From assembly GCA_014904985.1 (NCBI GenBank), contig MU129077.1:1-64000 (forward strand): 64,000 bases of DNA, in the 5' to 3' direction. The DNA is from Hydnum rufescens UP504 (taxonomy: Eukaryota; Basidiomycota; Agaricomycetes; Cantharellales; Hydnaceae). A program made the translations under genes and the position numbers. This document shows, piece by piece, positions 8,311-20,061 of this stretch (its first letter is position 1; the number at the start of each line of letters is the position of its first letter). The notes beneath the pieces are model-generated. The model did no database searches. It was not told the DNA's origin and saw only the letters and a list, made by a program, of their open reading frames with translations.

Positions 8311-11300
8311 CTACTCTGGCATGTTCCTAAATGAACTATACATCCCATGCTGCATCATATCTCGATAGAGTATAGACCAGTCAACTTCACTTTTCACCCC
8401 AGGTACAGAGTTGGATGGTCCAGGGAGACCAAAGACAGAGTTTGATTGGTGAGGGATGAAGTTGGATGGTCCAGCCAGTCCAGCAAGACCAACGGAAGGA
8501 TCAGAAATTGGTTGGCAAGGGACAAAGTTGGATTGTCCAGCGAGACCAAAGAGAGGATCACTGTTTGATTGGCCAGGGACAAAGTTGGATTGTCCAGCGA
8601 GACAAAAGAGAGGATCACTGTTTGATTGGCCAGGGACAAAGTTGGATTGTCCAGTGAGACCAAAGAGAGGATCACTGTTTGATTGGCCAGGGACAAAGTT
8701 GGATTGTCCAGCAAGACCAAAGAGAGTGTCACTGTTTGACTGGCCAGGGACAAAGTTGGATTGCCCAGTGAGACTGAAGAGAGGATCACTGCTTGATTGG
8801 CCAGGGACAAAGTTGGATGGTCCAGCGAGACCAACAGAATGATCAGAATTTGGTTGGCCAGGTATGAAGTCAGATGGTCCAGCAAGACAGAAGAGAGGAT
8901 TAGACTTTCCGAATGTGTGGCCAGAAGTTGGGACACTCACTCCTTGGAGAGCATTCAGACCTAATTCCCCATAGTTCTGGGGGCCATCCAGATGTTGACG
9001 CAGAATTGGGTGGGTAATCATCAATTCGGTTGGCTTATTGGGAGCATCCAACCCAAGGGAATCATTGTCCATCTCATCTCCTGAGGTGATCACCTCAGTG
9101 GACTTTGGCTGTGCTTTCTTGCCCTTTCGGCACTTTGAATTGGGCGGATTAGTACTGCTCAATCCTTCAGACTTGGCACTCTGGGTGAAGCGCCTGTGGG
9201 AGTCCTTTGATAAGTGTCGAACATTTGAAGGTCCAGCAGTATTCAATGAGGAGTGTTCAATGGCAATATCACAAACATGGTGGACAACTGTACCAGTCTG
9301 GTCAATGATTAAGGCAATATCATCATCATCATCTTCATCTTCCGAATTCCAAGACTTGACCTTGATGGAACAGTCTTTGCCTTTGTGGAATTCACTAATG
9401 AGATATCTCCACTCTCCACCTTCCCATGTTTTGTGGCCTCATCAAGGGTGGGGGCAGGGAACTCTGCTTCCAGTGGCCAACCAACAATGTGCACATGATG
9501 CTGGGCCAACATGAATAGTAGGCATGTCCAAGGAACAGTATTTGGAAACCATGCATGGTCAACAAAAAGGTTCCTAATATATTTCGAGGTGGCAGAGTAG
9601 GCAGCATCATGGGACTTGAGTTCCTTTGCTTTCTCTGCCTTCTCGGTCTCTTCATGCCACTTCAATAGACCACGTCCATTGAGGCATTGATGCAAGACCT
9701 TGACAAAGAGGTCATTGAGACACTTATCCAGGTTGAATTTGCCATTTGCAATCTTTTCGATTTCAGGAGATCCACAGATTACAGCATTTTGGGCATGTGC
9801 CGCATGAGCACCTGCTTGTCCTGCAACAACAAATAGTATTGTATGGACATCAAATTTGGCCATGTGCACCATTTCAGCCTTCATTGCCTTCTTCTTTTGT
9901 GCCATGAACTTGGCAACTTTGGACCCCTGGGTCAGCTTGATGTCATTATCCACCCTTGCGATTTGAGCCAAGATATGTAGGTCCTCAAGCCATGACTCAA
10001 GACCCTCGGGATCACCATCAAAAGCTTCCTTCTCTTTAAGGTATGCATCCTTCAATTCGCTGGAAGGCACTATAGACAGATGCTTATTAGGATGTGTTCC
10101 TACTGACTCAAAGAACAAAAGGAGTACTCACAAGCTGGAAGACCCTCCTTTTTCCACTTCCGTGCATACCCATTGAAAGGATTTGAGGCACACTTGGCTT
10201 TCAGAGTTGAAGTGAGATTGGCAAGGTGCTCCACCTGATGCAATGGGTGATTATGTTTTTCAGCAAGTTTGGCCAGAGCATCAGTGAAGGCCTGTGTTAA
10301 GCCTTTCACTTCATTTGCAAGCTCAATGGGCAAAGGCCCTGTCATATATGACTTCCCCTGGGTCTTGGCACCAGGGCTCATAGCGGTATTATCCTGATGC
10401 ACATCCTCATCTGTGTTTTCATCATCATCAAGTTCTGATGAATTGCCATCATTACCAGATCCATCATCATTGGAGAAGTGGACTGTTTTAGCTTGGCGAT
10501 GGGCTGCTTTTGAGGGTAATGGATGAGGGCGCCATACAGGAGAGGAACGAGGGTGTGATGTGGGTGATGCAGTGCTACGATGTTTCAAGGATGGACTACA
10601 CTCATGGAATAGCAGAGCTTTCTCATGATTGGGACTGTAAGTGAAGGTTGCATGTCAGTAAATAACCTTGAGAAGATAAAAAGGACAGACGTACTATACA
10701 CATCGGCAGAGGGCTTTAATGAGCTTCAACAGCTTGACCTCAAACTGAACTAAGTTCAGGTTATGGTGTTCAGCAAAGAAGTTCAATCCTTCCACAATGC
10801 CAAGGGGGCCACAAGAACCACACCGCATCTCTTGAACAAGACGCAACACACCCATGCCTTGGAAAACATGATTGAGCGTGCGATCAACATATTCAACATC
10901 TTCACTGGGATCCACACCACCATCTGGTAAGACAATACAATGGCACTGACAGAGTTGGCATCCCAAATGTGGAGAAGATCTCCTGGGCAGGCCTCAGGAA
11001 TGCTTTTTGGGAGTCGGAGTGCTAACACCCGGGCTTCTTTGAGGAGTTCAGCTGGCATGTATTTCTGGACTTCCTCCAAAAGCTGACTGGGAGTGTCAGA
11101 CAGATATGAAGGGGAAAGAGGACCATCATCAGATGACAGATTGATGTTCAAAGCAGGGAGAGGGGTTCAGCACAATGGGCAGTCTTTTCAGGTGACTAAT
11201 GTGAGGATGGGGTGGGTGATTCAGCATGATGCACAGTCTTTGCAGGCGATGAATGTGAGTCTGTAACAGGCCGTGAGACTTGTCATTCAGTCATTTCCAC

Positions 11301-11642
11301 AAAAACTCAGGTCGACCGGGAGGTAGAGGGAGTGGAGCCAACAATGCGGACTTTTGCTTGGCTCCAGGAGGGCCAACCTTGGGTGGTGCATCCATAACTT
11401 TGTGCTTGGCTGCGCATTGTGTTGCCACAGGACTGAGGTGTTCCCCATTATGAGGCTGTGAGGTGACCTTTGTACAGTATGCAAATCGTAAGTATTAGAT
11501 AAGACAGACAACAGAGGATGCATGTACATACAGTGTCAACAGATGCAGTATCAGCATCTGAGTGGTCTTTAGAAGGCCCACTCCTGAAGGTATGTGTTTT
11601 CTTGTATGTTTTAATAGGTGATTTTGGGGTAGTAGAAGCCAT
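8311..11642 (-). CDS. Hypothetical multi-exon protein with 19-20-residue tandem repeats
   Basis: I do not recognise the function. The start at 11,642 has a good fungal context (GCCATGG) and gives MASTTPKSPIKTYKKTHTF. Exon 1 seems to stop before GTATGT near 11,535. Later parts include a Ser/Asp-rich acidic segment (about 10,400-10,500), NPFNGYARKWKKEGLPA, an intron at 10,070-10,131 (GTGAGT, CTAAT, CTATAG) and LPSSELKDAYLKEKEAF. Next come a His/Ala-rich stretch and a Lys/Glu-rich stretch, then a C-terminal domain of repeats of the type GLAGQSNFVPGQSNSDPLF (8,395-8,885). At least two more joins need unmodelled introns or are frameshifts (near 10,960 and 9,400). The N-terminal layout resembles uncharacterised proteins common in mushroom genomes. 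It may be cargo of a mobile element, since matching modules flank it. Confidence 0.5.
8395..8885 (-). repeat. Coding minisatellite, about 57-60 bp unit
   Basis: Roughly eight to nine units encode GLAGQSNFVPGQSNSDPLF-like repeats in one open frame of the gene above. Lengths remain multiples of three, so the frame has been maintained. The Pro/Ser/Asn/Gln-rich composition suggests a disordered tail. Confidence 0.85.
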
Positions 11643-11929
11643 GGCGAGGTGGAAAGATTGGAAGTCTCCTCTTCAACAGATAGGGTAGGTGCCAAACATC
11701 TGTATCCCCATGAGAAATCCAAGGATTGCTCCTGGGATGTCTCAGTTAAGAACACATTGACAACTTGAACAGAACCATGATGCAATGTAACTGGGAAATC
11801 CAAGAAAAATTCAGGGACTTCCCAAGTACAATGCTTCAGTTTCAGTCAACAAGGGATCAAATTGATCTGTTCTATGATGAAGCACAAATGGAAAGAGAAG
11901 GTTGATGCACTGAATCAAACCAGTCAGCC

Positions 11930-12085
11930 ATAATTGTATATCTAGTTAGGCCCTTTTGCCTTGCTTTTATTCAATCTAAGAGCGGGTTTTTAGGTGGGGG
12001 CCCCTGGGGCCCACTGGGTGATTTCATGGCATGAGACAAGGGGCCCCATGGAGCCCCTAGGGGCCCCTGGGGGCCCCTCACCTTA
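11930..12085. repeat. Hairpin plus GGGGCCCC module, copy 2 (left end of element B)
   Basis: It starts AGTCAGCC, has a degenerate stem region with CCTTGCTTTTATT and ATCTAAG, then GGGGGCCCCTGGGGCCC, GGGGCCCC and CCTAGGGGCCCCTGGGG blocks. The orientation is as in copy 1; the right-end copy at 16.7 kb is inverted. Confidence 0.6.
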
Positions 12086-12188
12086 GACTGCCAGTGGGAC
12101 TTAGAGATTCTCAGAGTTGCAGGACAGCGGGCCATATGGGCTTATTGGGGATAATGTGTTCCACTATATGGTACATACCTGGTCAGCA

Positions 12189-12272
12189 GGAGGTTGAGGT
12201 TGAGGTTGAGGTTGAGGTTGAGGTTGAGGTTGAGGTTGAGATTGAGGTTGAGGTTGAGGTTGAGATTGAGCA
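12189..12272 (+). repeat. (TTGAGG)n hexanucleotide microsatellite
   Basis: About 13-14 units with two ATTGAG variants. A short ORF reads it as alternating Val-Glu. There is no sign that this ORF is a real gene. Confidence 0.9.
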
Positions 12273-12424
12273 CAGGGAGAGGAGGGAGGAGCACTTGGCG
12301 GAGGGCAGGTCACCAGATTCATTCACCAGTCATTGCATTATTGACTTGTTTATTTATTTATTTAGAAATTCTATTAACAAAAAAAAAATACCACACCCAT
12401 AGTGGGCGTCTGTAGGAATCAGAA

Positions 12425-14880
12425 AAAGAAACTACTTAGTAGCACCACACACCCACAGGCAGGTGTGTGGTACTGTCCATAGAAATCAAAAAAAAAAACC
12501 AAAAAGAACTACTCTGCGGGGGTGTGTACTGGTCCGCAGAAATAAAAATAAAAATAAAATAAAAAAGAACTATTTAGTAGCACACCCGCTACAGCAGGTG
12601 TGGTACCGGGGGCGTGGCTTGGCGGTTCACCTTTGGGCGGGTCATCTCGTTCGCGGTTTTGTTCCCGGATTTCGTTTGGGGCGTGGGTTGCTGTTCTCGT
12701 GTATTTGTTCGGCGGCATCGCGGGTCTTCATCGAGGGTTCAAAAGAATAGCTATGATAATAAGTAATAAGTTAGTAAAAAAAGAAAAACCCCGCAAAAGG
12801 AGCAGCACATGCTGCTCCTTTTGCGCGGTCGTACTTATATACAGGGAATACTAACCTTGAAAATTATCACACCTGCCGAAGCGGGTGTGGGGTTCATCCG
12901 GGACTTCTGTGGCCTCATTGTGTGTGGGTTTCGTTTATACGTTGAGGGAAATCGAGGGTTGGGGGTATGGGTGGCTGCGTGGTCCCATGTTTTGCCCTGG
13001 GCCTGATCTGTGCATTCGTCGGGTCGGATATCACGCAGTAAATGTACCTAGAATAATGATATGTTAGTAAAGAAAAAAAAACGAAGGCAACGCCAAAAGA
13101 GCAGCCGGGGCTGCTCTTTTGGTGTCGCAGTACAGCACATAATCAAAAAAAACTCACCTACTAGTACCACACACCCACTTCGGCGGGTGTATGGTACGCG
13201 ATTTCATTGATCATTGTTTTGGGGGGCGGGCACTAGTGGCTTGGGTGGCTGCGCATTGAATGTCGCACTGGGGGCTCGTCCATGTCTTTGTCGGCTTGTT
13301 GGGTGGGTTTTCACAGAGGGAATGTACCTAGAAGAACGAATGATAATACATTAGTAAAACAAAAAAGAAAGCAGAGGTGCCAAAAGAGCAGCTTCTGCTG
13401 CTCCTTTGGCACTGGTGGGATTAGACATACCTGATGTCACCACACACCCGCTGAAGCGGGTGTGTGGCATATCTGATTTGTCATCGGATTATAGTTCTTG
13501 AGGCTCGGGGGTTGGGGTCTGATTGGCTGCGCACTCCGTATTTCACTGTAGGCCTTCTCTGGCCATTCGTCAGATGGGGTTTCGCGGAGAGAGAGAGGAG
13601 CTAGAGTAAGGAGTACGTTAGTAAAAAAAAAAAAGAATTCAAGCAACGCCAAAAGAGCAGCTGTTGCTGCTCTTTTGGCATTGTCATACACCCCGCAATA
13701 AAAAAGACTCACCTAATATTGCCACACACCCGCTGAAGCAGGTGTGTGGTGCCGTATTTGTTTTGTAAGGTGTGGATAATCAAGAGTCGGGGGTCTAGGT
13801 GGCTGTGCGCTGCCGTGTTTTGCCCTGGGCCTGATCTGTGCATTCGTCGGGTCGGGTATTGCACAGTGGAGGTACCTAGAATAACAATGCATTAGTAAAC
13901 AAAAAAAAAATCCAAGACAACGCCAAAAGAGCAGCCGGGGCTGCTCTTTTGGCATCGTGGTACACTGCGTAGTGAGAAAACTCACATGATATTGCCACAC
14001 ACCCGCCGAAGCGGGTGTGTGGCACCGTATTTGAGGCGTCGTCGTGTATTTTGCAGATAGTCGAGGGTGTTCGGGTCTTGGGTGGCTGCGCGCTCCCATA
14101 TTTCGCGGTGGGTGTTGTCTGTGCATTGTTCGGGTTGGGTTTCGCAGAGGGAGAAAGCCTAGAACAATGAATACGTTAGTTAAAATAAAATAACAGAAGC
14201 AACGCCAAAAGAGCAGCTGGGGCTGCTCTTTTGGCGTCATGGTACACCCCGTAACGAACAAAAAACACACCTGATATTGCCACACACCCGCTTCGGCGGG
14301 TGTGTGGCGCCGTATTTGTTTCGTCCTCATATACGTCATGGAAAATCGAGGGTTGGGGGTATGGGTGGCTGCACGGTCCTGTGTCTCGTCCTGGACCCGG
14401 CCTGTGCATTGATTGGGTCGGATATCGCGCAGTGAATGTACCTAGGATAAGAATATGTTAGTAAAGGAAAAAAAAGCGAAGGCAATGCCAAAAAAGCAGC
14501 CGGGGCTGCTCTTTTGGCATTGTCGTACACCCCATAATGAAGAAAAACACACCTAATATTGCCACACACCTGCTTCGGCGGGTGTGTGGCACTGTATTTG
14601 TTTCGTCGTATGTTGCGGATATACGACCGTTGGGGTCTTGAGTGGCTGCGCCCACCACTGTATTTCGCCCAGGGTCCCATCGGTGCATTCTTCGGGCAGG
14701 GTTTCACGGAGTGAGAAGGGACCTAGAATAATGCAGATGTTAGTAAAAAATAATTCAAGCAATGCCAAAAGAGCAGCTAGTGCTGCTCTTTTGGCGTCGC
14801 GGTACACCCATAAAAAGAAAACTCACCTAATAGTGCCACACACCCACCTCAGCGGGTGTGTGGCACCATTGTGCTTGCTT
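12425..14880 (-). repeat. Left arm of element B: minus-oriented module array
   Basis: Ten exon-terminal hairpins lie near 14,834, 14,561, 14,279, 13,995, 13,722, 13,441, 13,166, 12,870, 12,583 and 12,443. Intron-like hairpins lie near 14,762, 14,485, 14,201, 13,921, 13,646, 13,379, 13,091 and 12,787. On the minus strand the intron-like pieces run GTGAGT - hairpin - ACTAAC - TTCTAG (for example about 14,827 down to 14,723). Exon-like parts keep ...CCGCGAAACCC..., as in element A. The modules decay outward: the last two near 12.44 and 12.58 kb have lost the intronic hairpin. Confidence 0.78.
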
Positions 14881-14913
14881 TGGGCTCGATGTTGAGTAGA
14901 ATCTGAAGATCCT

Positions 14914-15542
14914 ACTCAATGCCGGGACTTTCCAGGCTCAAAAGAGCGCCCAATTAGGGGCAGTACCAACTCATATGGATAGATAATAAATACCTAGATA
15001 AAAAATAGATAATAAATACTAAATATCTGTCTAAAACGGGTGGAGGAATAAATGATAGTCTGTTGGATTGCACTAAGGCACCATGTGCAAAGAGGAATTG
15101 GGTGACTTCCATGCATTATAATTGGCCAAAATTTGAGTATCTTGGTGGGATGTATATACATTTTATGTTGATGAAACGAATTGGACGATCGTGCCAATTT
15201 TCAGTTTCTCGTGCCTTCAATTTCCTGAATAGGAAATTGAAGGCACGAGAAACTGAAAATTGGCGTGATCATCCAATTCGTTTCATCAACATAAAATGTA
15301 TATACATCCCACCAAGATACTCAAATTTTGGCCAATTATAATGCATGGAGGTTGCCCAATTCCTCTTTGCACATGGTGCCTTAGTGCAATCCAACAGACT
15401 ATCATTTATTCCTCCACCCGTGTTAGACAGATATTTAGTATTTATTATCTATTTTTTATCTAGGTATTTATTATCTATCCATATGAGTTGGTACTGCCCC
15501 TAATTGGGCACTCTTTCGAGCCCAGAAAGTCCCGGCATTGAG
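14914..15542. repeat. Central 629 bp near-perfect palindrome of element B
   Basis: The axis is at about 15,228.5 (TTTCCT-GAAT-AGGAAA). Arms match as reverse complements with few differences. Sequence is clearly homologous to the palindrome at 3,590-4,221 (shared AGAGCGCCCAATTAGGGGCA, GATAATAAATACCTAGAT and CCTTCAATTTCCT), but the two differ at many positions. Each palindrome therefore matches itself better than it matches the other. Confidence 0.92.
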
Positions 15543-15559
15543 TTGTTTGTTTTGATGAT

Positions 15560-16330
15560 TACCTAAGCTACCTCGTTCGTATATAGGACAACCCACAGGA
15601 TCCCGCAGAACTAGAACAGGACCACACCTGCCACGGTGGGTGCGTGGTCCTATAGGTGAGTTCCCTCCTACTATATACAGCCATGCAAAAAGGGCAGCAA
15701 AAGCTGCCCGTTTTGCACTCCTTTAACATTTTAACTAACATACATATTATTTCCATTTTAGGTTTAAGGTTGTCGTGAATAACGACGATACAAAACACCT
15801 GGAAATCAACGCAGGCCGAAATCCATCCAAGACCCCACATACATGCGCAGCCCCCAAACCCATGCGACGACAGATAAAACATGGCACCACACACCCGCTG
15901 TGGCGGGTCTGTGGTGCTATCTGGTGAGTTCCATCCCCCAATAGATACAGCCGCGCAAGAAGGGCAGCTGTTGCTGCCCTTTTGCGCTCTTTGACATTTG
16001 AAACTAACATACTATACGCGCCAGAGGGCGACGTGTCAAACGAGCATGCGACAGACGAGAACGCGCCCAGCGAGTGGCCCCGGGAACCACACCTGCCATG
16101 GCGGGTGTGGCCTATATATGGTGGGCCCCCGCCCCCACGACCTCGCATATCAAAACCCAGCTGACAATACACAGGGTATATAAAGTACCACACACCCGCT
16201 GCTGCGGGTGTGTGGTACTACAAGGTGAGTTTTTTTTTATTAATCCTGCAGTGCAAGAAGAGCAGCATAAGCTGCTCTTCTTGTGATGCTTTATTGTCTA
16301 ACTAATGTATTGTTTTTTCCCTAGATCTTG
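15560..16330 (+). repeat. Right arm of element B: plus-oriented module array (diverged)
   Basis: Exon-type hairpins lie near 15,621, 15,890, 16,089 and 16,190. Intron-type hairpins lie near 15,684, 15,953, 16,250 and 16,586. Intron-like pieces keep GTGAGTT, ACTAACATA and a pyrimidine-AG end. The hairpin stems changed together, to AAGGGCAGC/GCTGCCCTT and AGAAGAGCAGC/GCTGCTCTTCT. Exon parts diverge from the other arms. Confidence 0.65.
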
Positions 16331-16548
16331 GACTCGAATCCGAATGAACCCCCGACCCCAAACCTGCCAAATGAACACCCGGCGAATGAAGATCCGGCAA
16401 GCCGAACCCCGCGACCCCAAACCCGCCAAACGAACACCCGGCGAATGAAGATCCGGCGAGCCGAACCCCGCGACCCACCCAATGACCCAAACCCGCCGAG
16501 CTGAACCCCGCGACCCCAAACCCGCCAAACCAAGCCAAACCCCCCCAC
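16330..16548. repeat. Pro-rich tandem repeat of about 60 bp
   Basis: Two long and one short unit contain GAACCCCGCGACCCCAAACC and GCGAATGAAGATCCGGC, preceded by an intron-like acceptor (CCCTAG at about 16,318). The antisense ORFs (GVRLAGLGSRG...) come from the repeat. Confidence 0.75.
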
Positions 16549-16654
16549 ATGAAGGTAAGGTTTTTTTTCCTTTGGCTACGATTGCGCAAGAAGAGCAGCC
16601 TCTGGCTGTTCTTCTTGGGTGCATGGGTGAGCCCCACGGGGTGAGCCTATCATT

Positions 16655-16712
16655 GTATATAATAATAACATTAGTAATAATGATAATAATAATAATAATA
16701 ATAAATAAATAA
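16655..16712. repeat. (AAT)n simple repeat
   Basis: An AATAATAAT tract lies just inside the right GGGGCCCC zone of element B, mirroring 6,952-7,008 in element A. Confidence 0.85.
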
Positions 16713-16717
16713 TCCAT

Positions 16718-16885
16718 GGCTAGGGGCCCCTGGGGCCCCTGGGCTGCTTGAGGGGCTGCTTGGGGGCCCCTTGATTGTATTGCAGGGGCCCCCAGGGGCC
16801 CCCTGGTGTAAACATCTAGTTAGATATGATAAATGCAATGCTCATCATATCTAATATGATACAGAAAAGTGACTGACCAGGCTGC
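16718..16885. repeat. Hairpin plus GGGGCCCC module, copy 3 (right end of element B, inverted)
   Basis: GGGGCCCCTGGGGCCCC and GGGGGCCCC blocks are followed by a perfect 11 bp stem TTAGATATGAT / ATCATATCTAA (about 16,828-16,860) and AGTGACTGACCAGG. Its reverse complement follows the same order as 7,962-8,110, including ACCAGGGGGCCCC. Confidence 0.65.
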
Positions 16886-17497
16886 ACTGAATGGGAGTAA
16901 TTTGGGAATATAAAGAGAGACAGATTGTACAATACTGCAGTGTGACAGCCCACCACTCTATCTGAGAAATCCAAGTGTTAGCAGGGACTTCTCTGGATGG
17001 AGAGAGATTGTGGGAGATCGTTGCAAAAAGAGTCATTGGGTTTAGCCGGAAATTGGACTCGACACAAACAGGATATGCAATGGAAAATATATTAAGACAT
17101 GAGCACAGTATAAACACAGGGAGTACAATAGCACAGATAGAAAGGAATATACGAAGGACAGGAGGGGGAAGGTGTGCAAGGTGTCTCATCGTTCCTGACC
17201 AAAGATGGCATCTCCAACATTCAATCATCGTTGAGGATCAAGTTCCATTGGCTCCCACTCAATGTACCATTTCTGGTTATCTCCAAACCCACATGATTCC
17301 AGAAAGCAAGGGTGGGGGGTAGGAAAGACTTTGGGACCCGCATCACCAGCAACAGCACTGAGCTTGGCCAAAATTGCAATCTCGCAAATCAACGTATCAT
17401 AGGGACCACCTGTCACAAACAAAGGAACCCAGAAAGGAAGGAGGGCCCGATTGGATTCTCATTGCGTATGTGCATGCACAACAATACTCAATTGACA

Positions 17498-18449
17498 TCA
17501 AACCACACTGTACTCTGATTCAAGCAATGCCAGAAGCCACAATGTTGTGAATTCAACTTGATCTAGAATACATGGCCTTGAGGGGGAAATCTTCTCAGGA
17601 TTGACCAATGGGGGATACCGATTGAAATCCAGAAAATGATAGTGAATGTAGAACTTGAGGTCCACAGGGTCACCAATGCGAGGAGGGAAGGGGTGTAGGT
17701 CTCTCAAGTCACCAATATTCTGACATGCAGGTGCATTTTGTAACAACAATGTGAGATCATCAGGAGATTGCTGATGCGCATATGACATCTCGACATACTC
17801 TGCATCCCACAGGTACCGATATGAGCCAATTGTCTCATGATGATCAGGCAATAATGCAGTCATTGAAGTAGACTGCCAAGGGCTGAACCCAGGTACATCA
17901 TGGAAACAAGCAAGTACGATGTCACGTCTCTGCTGGGACTTGAAGGCAAGCAGGACCCTCTTCACCTTGACTGGGGGATCGGCCATCTCATCTTGACTGA
18001 CAGACTGCCCATCTTCATCTTCATCTTGAACCGACAGACTGGCTGACTTCATCGGATTGGAAGAAATTTATCCTTCTGAACTCGAATTCCTATCAAGCGA
18101 TCTTCAACCAGGGATTGGAACACTTCTTTCATGTTCACTTCTGCAGTCACACCAGTGAACTCGATACAGAACCACTGGCCCACAGGAACCACTGGATCAA
18201 GCGAGCCAGGGGGACTTCGGGAGGTGCAGAATCCATTTCCATTGTGCCTTGACTGCTTTGAACATTGTTCATGACCTCCAGAGGAATGGAGAAAGAGTCT
18301 GGCATTGACCTGGGGTGCTGACAAAGACGAAGAGGAGAAGCTCGGCTCAATTTGGGGTTGAACCTAATGCTCTTGTAGGGTTTTTCTCTGTCACTGGGGA
18401 TGCTTTCCCCCTTGCTGAACTGGAGCGCCATTGGCATTCCTCTCCCCAT
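17498..18449 (-). pseudogene. Unrecognised minus-strand coding remnant
   Basis: Adjacent open frames (18,449-18,147; 18,324-18,049; 18,052-17,498) look protein-like: an acidic start (VQDEDEDGQSVSQDE), a basic run (VKVKRVLLAFKSQQRRD), FHDVPGFSPW and YIHYHFLDFNRYPP. They overlap in different frames, which suggests one gene with introns or frameshifts. I recognise no domain. The first part lies in the segment duplicated at 21.4 kb, where frames are further broken. Confidence 0.3.
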
Positions 18450-19280
18450 GGGTGTCGTATCTATGGAAGCAATGGGAAATTATCAAACCTCTTGATCCTT
18501 TGGCAATTGGTCATGGAGCCCATTGCCAGATTTGTTGCTGATCGTGGCCATCGCCACCCATATGACCAAAGCCATGGGGAATATTATGGAGATTTGGAAC
18601 GATGAGGTGGCTGAGGAAGCAAACACTCTTCTCCTGGTCAGTCAATTATCCACCTTTGAACTATGCAACAGGGACTGGTCTTCTCTCAACTGTCCTAGAC
18701 CCACACACGAAGGCTGCTCATGCTAATACATGGCGCTCATCGCCTCTACAGAAGATGCTAGATACAGTCAGCATACCGGTAGGGAACGTTGGCCTGCCCG
18801 TCTTATAAGGTCCGACTGCACATTGAGACTCCCTCTGCTGATGCCGCTCCCTACCACACTCGCATATTCCGATCCCTCCACAATCGACATCTGTGGCTCC
18901 ACCGACGCCAGACTGATCCCACCTGAACGGCATGATTGCAACCGCCAACCCCCACATCGAAGGTCCTCACCTGATGAACTCTCCTTAGATTGTCGCAAAT
19001 GCCCGGCGGTTGAGAGTAGGAGGAACGGAACCCCGACACGGAAGGTTCGCTTGTTTGGCTGGGCCTTCATAGCGGGACTATGTGGATATGTCACAGGTTA
19101 TACGGATCAAAAATGGATTTAATTCAGAGTCAGAAGGTGAAGATGGATCATGTGGAAGTGCACGCAGTGTATTAAGGGATTTTAGTGAATTGCTGAAGGC
19201 CAAAGTGCGCTTTCAGCAAGCAAACGATTCTTGACATTGTCAACTGGCTGCCAGAGCAAAGGCGAAAAGCTAGATATCGT
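18343..19280. repeat. Diverged direct duplication, copy 1
   Basis: It shares with 21,388-22,270 the blocks CTCAATTTGGGGTTGAACC, TTTTCTCTGTCACTGGGGAT, GCTGAACTGGAGCGCCAT, CCAGATTTGTTGCTGAT and, further on, GGTTGAGAGT and GAAGGTGAAGATGGATC. Many indels separate the copies. No intact gene is seen. Confidence 0.75.
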
Positions 19281-20035
19281 CAGCTTTTGAGGGGTATGTC
19301 TGCATAGTTGGAGCATCAGCCAAGAGGGTGCAGCAAACCTTTACATTGGAGGACATGGTTTAACAATCGAGCAAGGGCAGAGTCATCGAGTATGAGGCTT
19401 TGCGAGTCATGGATGTGGCCCTATCAAGTTGGGTTTGCATCTTCCTTACCGATATGTTCGATCTCGTTGTTTCCCCCCTCCGTCATTGTTGTTCCTGATC
19501 TCTCCGAAGCATCACTCTCGTCGTTTGTCCTCTCGATCTCCTTGATGTTGCTCTTGATCGCTTGATGTTCTCTCGATCTCCTCAAGGGGGGTTCACATCC
19601 TTGATCTCTCCCCCCATGATGCTCTGATCTCACTTGTTGATGCTCTAGATCTCCTCCCCTCGTTCTCGATCTCCTCCGTCGTTCTCGGATTCGTCTACAT
19701 TATTGACTCTCCATCACTGGAACATTTGAGATGATGATGTATGGTCTCATCGGGCTGGACTGGTTGAGGCAAGTATTCATCATGACATCCAGATGGAAGG
19801 ACCTGGGATTATGGCGCATAATCAGGAACGCATCAAAGCTGCCAAAAGCACCTCATGGCACCGCCCACTGTGGCAATCTGGGTTGAAGGAAACCAGCCCC
19901 AATCCAACCCTTCTGGGAAGGCATGGGTCGTGGATGCAAGCTCCCGTTCCCCCAAAGTTGCACGCCAACTGTCCCTCATCACCACATGCTGAGTTTGGAT
20001 GCGTCAATCTCAGGCCACTGTGCCCGAGCCTCTGG

Positions 20036-20060
20036 NNNNNNNNNNNNNNNNNNNNNNNNN
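20036..20060. other. Assembly gap (25 N)
   Basis: Twenty-five undetermined bases sit between the two copies of the direct duplication. Distances and linkage across this point are not proven by the sequence. Confidence 0.99.
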
Positions 20061-20061
20061 C

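Larger units (their letters stand above)
11930..16885. mobile_element. Element B: second palindrome-centred element with outward arrays
   Basis: It has the same architecture as element A: GGGGCCCC-rich end, simple repeat, minus-oriented array, palindrome (14,914-15,542), plus-oriented array, AAT simple repeat, GGGGCCCC-rich end. Its ends are inverted hairpin/GGGGCCCC modules (11,930-12,085 and 16,718-16,885). A third such module at 7,962-8,145 in the left orientation leaves open whether the real left end is at 11.93 kb or at 7.96 kb with the 8.3-11.6 kb gene as cargo. No transposase is seen inside. Exact ends and target duplication are unresolved. Confidence 0.6.

Noticed and set aside
8456..8842. 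Plus-strand ORF with GSLFDWPGTKLDCPAR repeats
   Set aside because: It is the antisense of the minus-strand coding minisatellite; only the minus frame continues into non-repeat coding sequence and introns.
12094..12402. Protein with (VE)n repeat
   Set aside because: The frame is created by a TTGAGG microsatellite, with no coding-like sequence on either side.
13437..14807. Many overlapping ORFs (VPHTRRSGCVAI..., DAKRAAPAALLALL...) as a repeated protein family
   Set aside because: They read straight through the intron-like parts and hairpins, change frame between modules and exist on both strands; they are products of the repeat.
19420..19720. Coding region with CGATCTCCTC repeats
   Set aside because: Low-complexity pyrimidine-rich tract; short frames on both strands without recognisable content.
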